In this document: positions 62,659 to 64,000 of the stretch, piece by piece
Layout: each line of letters begins with the position of its first letter
How positions within the stretch are numbered: the stretch's first letter is position 1
Source of the DNA: Chitinasiproducens palmae
GTDB taxonomy: Bacteria; Pseudomonadota; Gammaproteobacteria; Burkholderiales; Burkholderiaceae
Assembly: GCF_900095735.1 (NCBI RefSeq)
Contig: NZ_FNLO01000006.1
Location: 265,636-329,635 of the forward strand
Direction of reading: 5' to 3'
DNA length: 64,000 bases
Notes under the pieces: model-generated
Told to the model about the DNA's origin: nothing
Database searches by the model: none
What the model saw: the letters and a program-made list of their open reading frames with translations, nothing else
Translations under genes and position numbers: made by a program

Positions 62659-63590
62659 TGGACAACGGTCGCTTTCGGAAACTCACGGTGCCGGTCCTGT
62701 CCGCACCGATGTTCCTGGTGTCGAAGCCCGACCTCGTGGTCGCGCAGTGCCAGGCCGGCGTGATCGGCAGCTTCCCGGCGCTCAACGCCCGGCCGCAGGA
62801 ACAGCTCGATGCCTGGCTGACCGAGATCGAAACTCGACTGGCGGGCTGCCCGCAGCCATTCGCGGTCAACCTGATCGTGCATCCGAGCAATGCCCGTCTA
62901 GACGCGGACCTGGAGGTCATCGTCGCGCACCGCGTACCGATCGTGATCACGTCTTTGCATGCGCCGGATCGCGTCGTGGCTCGCGTACACGAGTACGGCG
63001 GCCTGGTGTTCCATGACGTGACGACGGTGCACCACGCGCGAAAGGCTGCGGCCGCCGGCGTCGACGGTCTGATCCTGGTTTGCGCGGGCGCCGGTGGCCA
63101 TGGCGGGACGCTCAATCCGTTCGCGTTTCGCGCCGAAGTGCGGCGCTTCTTCGATGGCCTGCTGGTGCTCGCGGGTGCGATCACCGACGGCGCGGCCGTT
63201 TTCGCCGCGCGCGCACTCGGTTGCGAGCTGGCGTATGTGGGCACTCGCTTCATCGCCACCGAAGAAGCTGGCGCGACCGATGCACACAAGCAAATGGTGG
63301 TGGCCGCCACGTCGCGCGATATCGTCTATACGCCGTTCTTCTCGGGCGTGCCGGCGAACTACCTGAAGGAAAGCATTCGTGCCGCCGGGCTGGATCCGGA
63401 CGCGTTGCCGGCAGCCGGTGCGAAGGTCGATTACAGCAAGGGGGAAACGCGGCCGAAGGCGTGGAGCGAGGTCTGGGGCGCCGGACAGGGCGTGGGCAAT
63501 ATCGACGCAGTGTTGTCGGTTCGGACCGTTGTCGACCGACTGCTCGAAGAATATCGCGCCGCGGCACAGCGGGTCTCGTCGCCGGACTGA
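62658..63590 (+). CDS. Nitronate monooxygenase/FabK-like flavoprotein
   Basis: FMN TIM-barrel protein of 310 residues of the NMO/2-nitropropane dioxygenase family: LSAPMFLVSKPDLV, CAGAGGHGGTLNPF (FMN phosphate) and GCELAYVGTRFIATEEAGA. Members oxidise nitronates or act as enoyl reductases or dehydrogenases on CoA esters; in this operon an acyl- or enoyl-CoA redox step is as likely as nitronate removal. ATG 62658 overlaps the previous stop; a GTG one codon earlier is possible. Confidence 0.85.
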   Translation: MDNGRFRKLTVPVLSAPMFLVSKPDLVVAQCQAGVIGSFPALNARPQEQLDAWLTEIETRLAGCPQPFAVNLIVHPSNARLDADLEVIVAHRVPIVITSLHAPDRVVARVHEYGGLVFHDVTTVHHARKAAAAGVDGLILVCAGAGGHGGTLNPFAFRAEVRRFFDGLLVLAGAITDGAAVFAARALGCELAYVGTRFIATEEAGATDAHKQMVVAATSRDIVYTPFFSGVPANYLKESIRAAGLDPDALPAAGAKVDYSKGETRPKAWSEVWGAGQGVGNIDAVLSVRTVVDRLLEEYRAAAQRVSSPD

Positions 63591-63684
63591 GTCGCGGCTT
63601 TGGCTCGACGGCGGCGACGGCGCGCCGCCCAACCTATGCGGCGGGGCCGCGCCGCCCAAGGTCCACGGCGCGCCGCGTGCGCAA

Positions 63685-63710
63685 TGCGCGAGCGTGCGAC
63701 CGCTCGCGCA
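63685..63710. terminator. Perfect 10-bp hairpin between convergent genes
   Basis: TGCGCGAGCG (63685-63694) and CGCTCGCGCA (63701-63710) are perfect arms around TGCGAC, between the nitronate monooxygenase stop and the etfA stop. The GC stem is strong, but no T-run follows on either strand, so it may act as a weak bidirectional terminator or an RNA 3'-end stabiliser. Confidence 0.5.
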
Positions 63711-63716
63711 GCGATG

Positions 63717-64000
63717 TCAGAGCGCCGCGACCAGTTCCGGCACGAGGGCGAACAGGTCGCCGGCCAGGCCGTAGTCGGCCACGCCGAAGATCGGCGCCTC
63801 CGGATCCTTGTTGATCGCCACGATCACCTTGCTGTCCTTCATGCCCGCCAGATGCTGGATCGCCCCGGAAATGCCCACCGCGATGTACAGCCCCGGCGCC
63901 ACGATCTTGCCCGTCTGCCCCACCTGGTAGTCGTTCGGCACGAAGCCCGCGTCCACCGCCGCGCGCGAGGCGCCCAGCGCCGCGCCCAGCTTGTCGGCCA
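63717..64000 (-). CDS. etfA: Electron transfer flavoprotein alpha subunit, C-terminal part (5' end outside window)
   Basis: Ninety-four residues of the FAD-binding C-terminal domain of Etf[41 protein letters not shown] and [18 protein letters not shown] are signature stretches. The frame is open to the window edge. EtfAB carries electrons from acyl-CoA dehydrogenases to the respiratory chain. It converges with the beta-oxidation operon, whose acyl-CoA dehydrogenase, if any, is outside the window. Confidence 0.95.
   Translation of the reverse strand, partial: ADKLGAALGASRAAVDAGFVPNDYQVGQTGKIVAPGLYIAVGISGAIQHLAGMKDSKVIVAINKDPEAPIFGVADYGLAGDLFALVPELVAAL

Noticed and set aside
1..64000. Mobile element or horizontally acquired island
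   Set aside because: No transposase, integrase, phage gene, tRNA edge or obvious base-composition break was seen; the sulfur island has the same GC character as its flanks.

Overview
The window is uniformly GC-rich, tightly packed bacterial chromosomal DNA. It has many ATGA and TGATG gene overlaps and no rRNA, tRNA, CRISPR array, insertion sequence or phage gene that I could find. Gene content (sulfonate and sulfone scavenging genes, several ABC importers, a Burkholderia-type EtfA tail, CoA-dependent acid catabolism) suggests a Burkholderiales bacterium, probably Burkholderiaceae. That placement is inference, not proof.

Region 1 (1-8571, + strand): the tail of a TetR-like regulator, a complete polyamine-type ABC importer (ATPase, two permeases, binding protein), then HyuA and HyuB. 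This looks like an uptake-plus-hydrolysis operon for a cyclic amide such as a hydantoin or oxoproline. Region 2 (8778-13517, - strand): an orphan Tat-exported binding protein, an FMN L-2-hydroxyacid dehydrogenase, an FAD D-2-hydroxyglutarate-type dehydrogenase and a DapA-family lyase. Region 3 (13693-18901): a LysR regulator divergent from an HglS-type 2-oxoadipate dioxygenase, an ALDH7 aminoadipate-semialdehyde dehydrogenase and a PLP aminotransferase. With the D-2-hydroxyglutarate dehydrogenase next door these cover aminoadipate semialdehyde to 2-oxoglutarate, the lower part of lysine catabolism. Region 4 (18966-22076, - strand): paired 2-oxoacid dehydrogenase E1 alpha and beta subunits with a solo TRAP binding protein.

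Region 5 (22304-40241, all - strand) is an 18-kb organosulfur scavenging island: two SfnB-like flavin monooxygenases, a DszA/NtaA-like monooxygenase, a MetQ-MetN-MetI importer, a third DszC/SfnB-like enzyme, SsuD, an amidohydrolase-fold protein that lacks the usual metal ligands, a second MetQ, TauABC and SsuABC-like transporters. A 15-bp motif (GCTAACCA, two variable bases, AAATT) lies upstream of two of its transcription units, and a diverged copy lies before the TRAP binding protein.

Region 6 (40918-46469): a SnoaL-like protein and an alpha/beta hydrolase on the - strand, then a GntR regulator, DUF2848 protein, amidase, a clear intrinsic terminator and an MFS transporter on the + strand. 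Region 7 (46986-63590): an acyl-CoA synthetase, a LysR regulator, and a long + strand operon. The operon encodes an MFE-2-type 3-hydroxyacyl-CoA dehydrogenase, a CoA-transferase homologue lacking the usual nucleophilic Glu, a thiolase, an enoyl-CoA hydratase, a hydratase 2, a citryl-CoA-lyase-like protein lacking the usual Asp, a Liv-type importer, a second acyl-CoA synthetase, a MaoC hydratase and a nitronate monooxygenase. It is a complete import, activation and beta-oxidation set for an unidentified carboxylic acid. The 3' end of etfA closes the window on the - strand.
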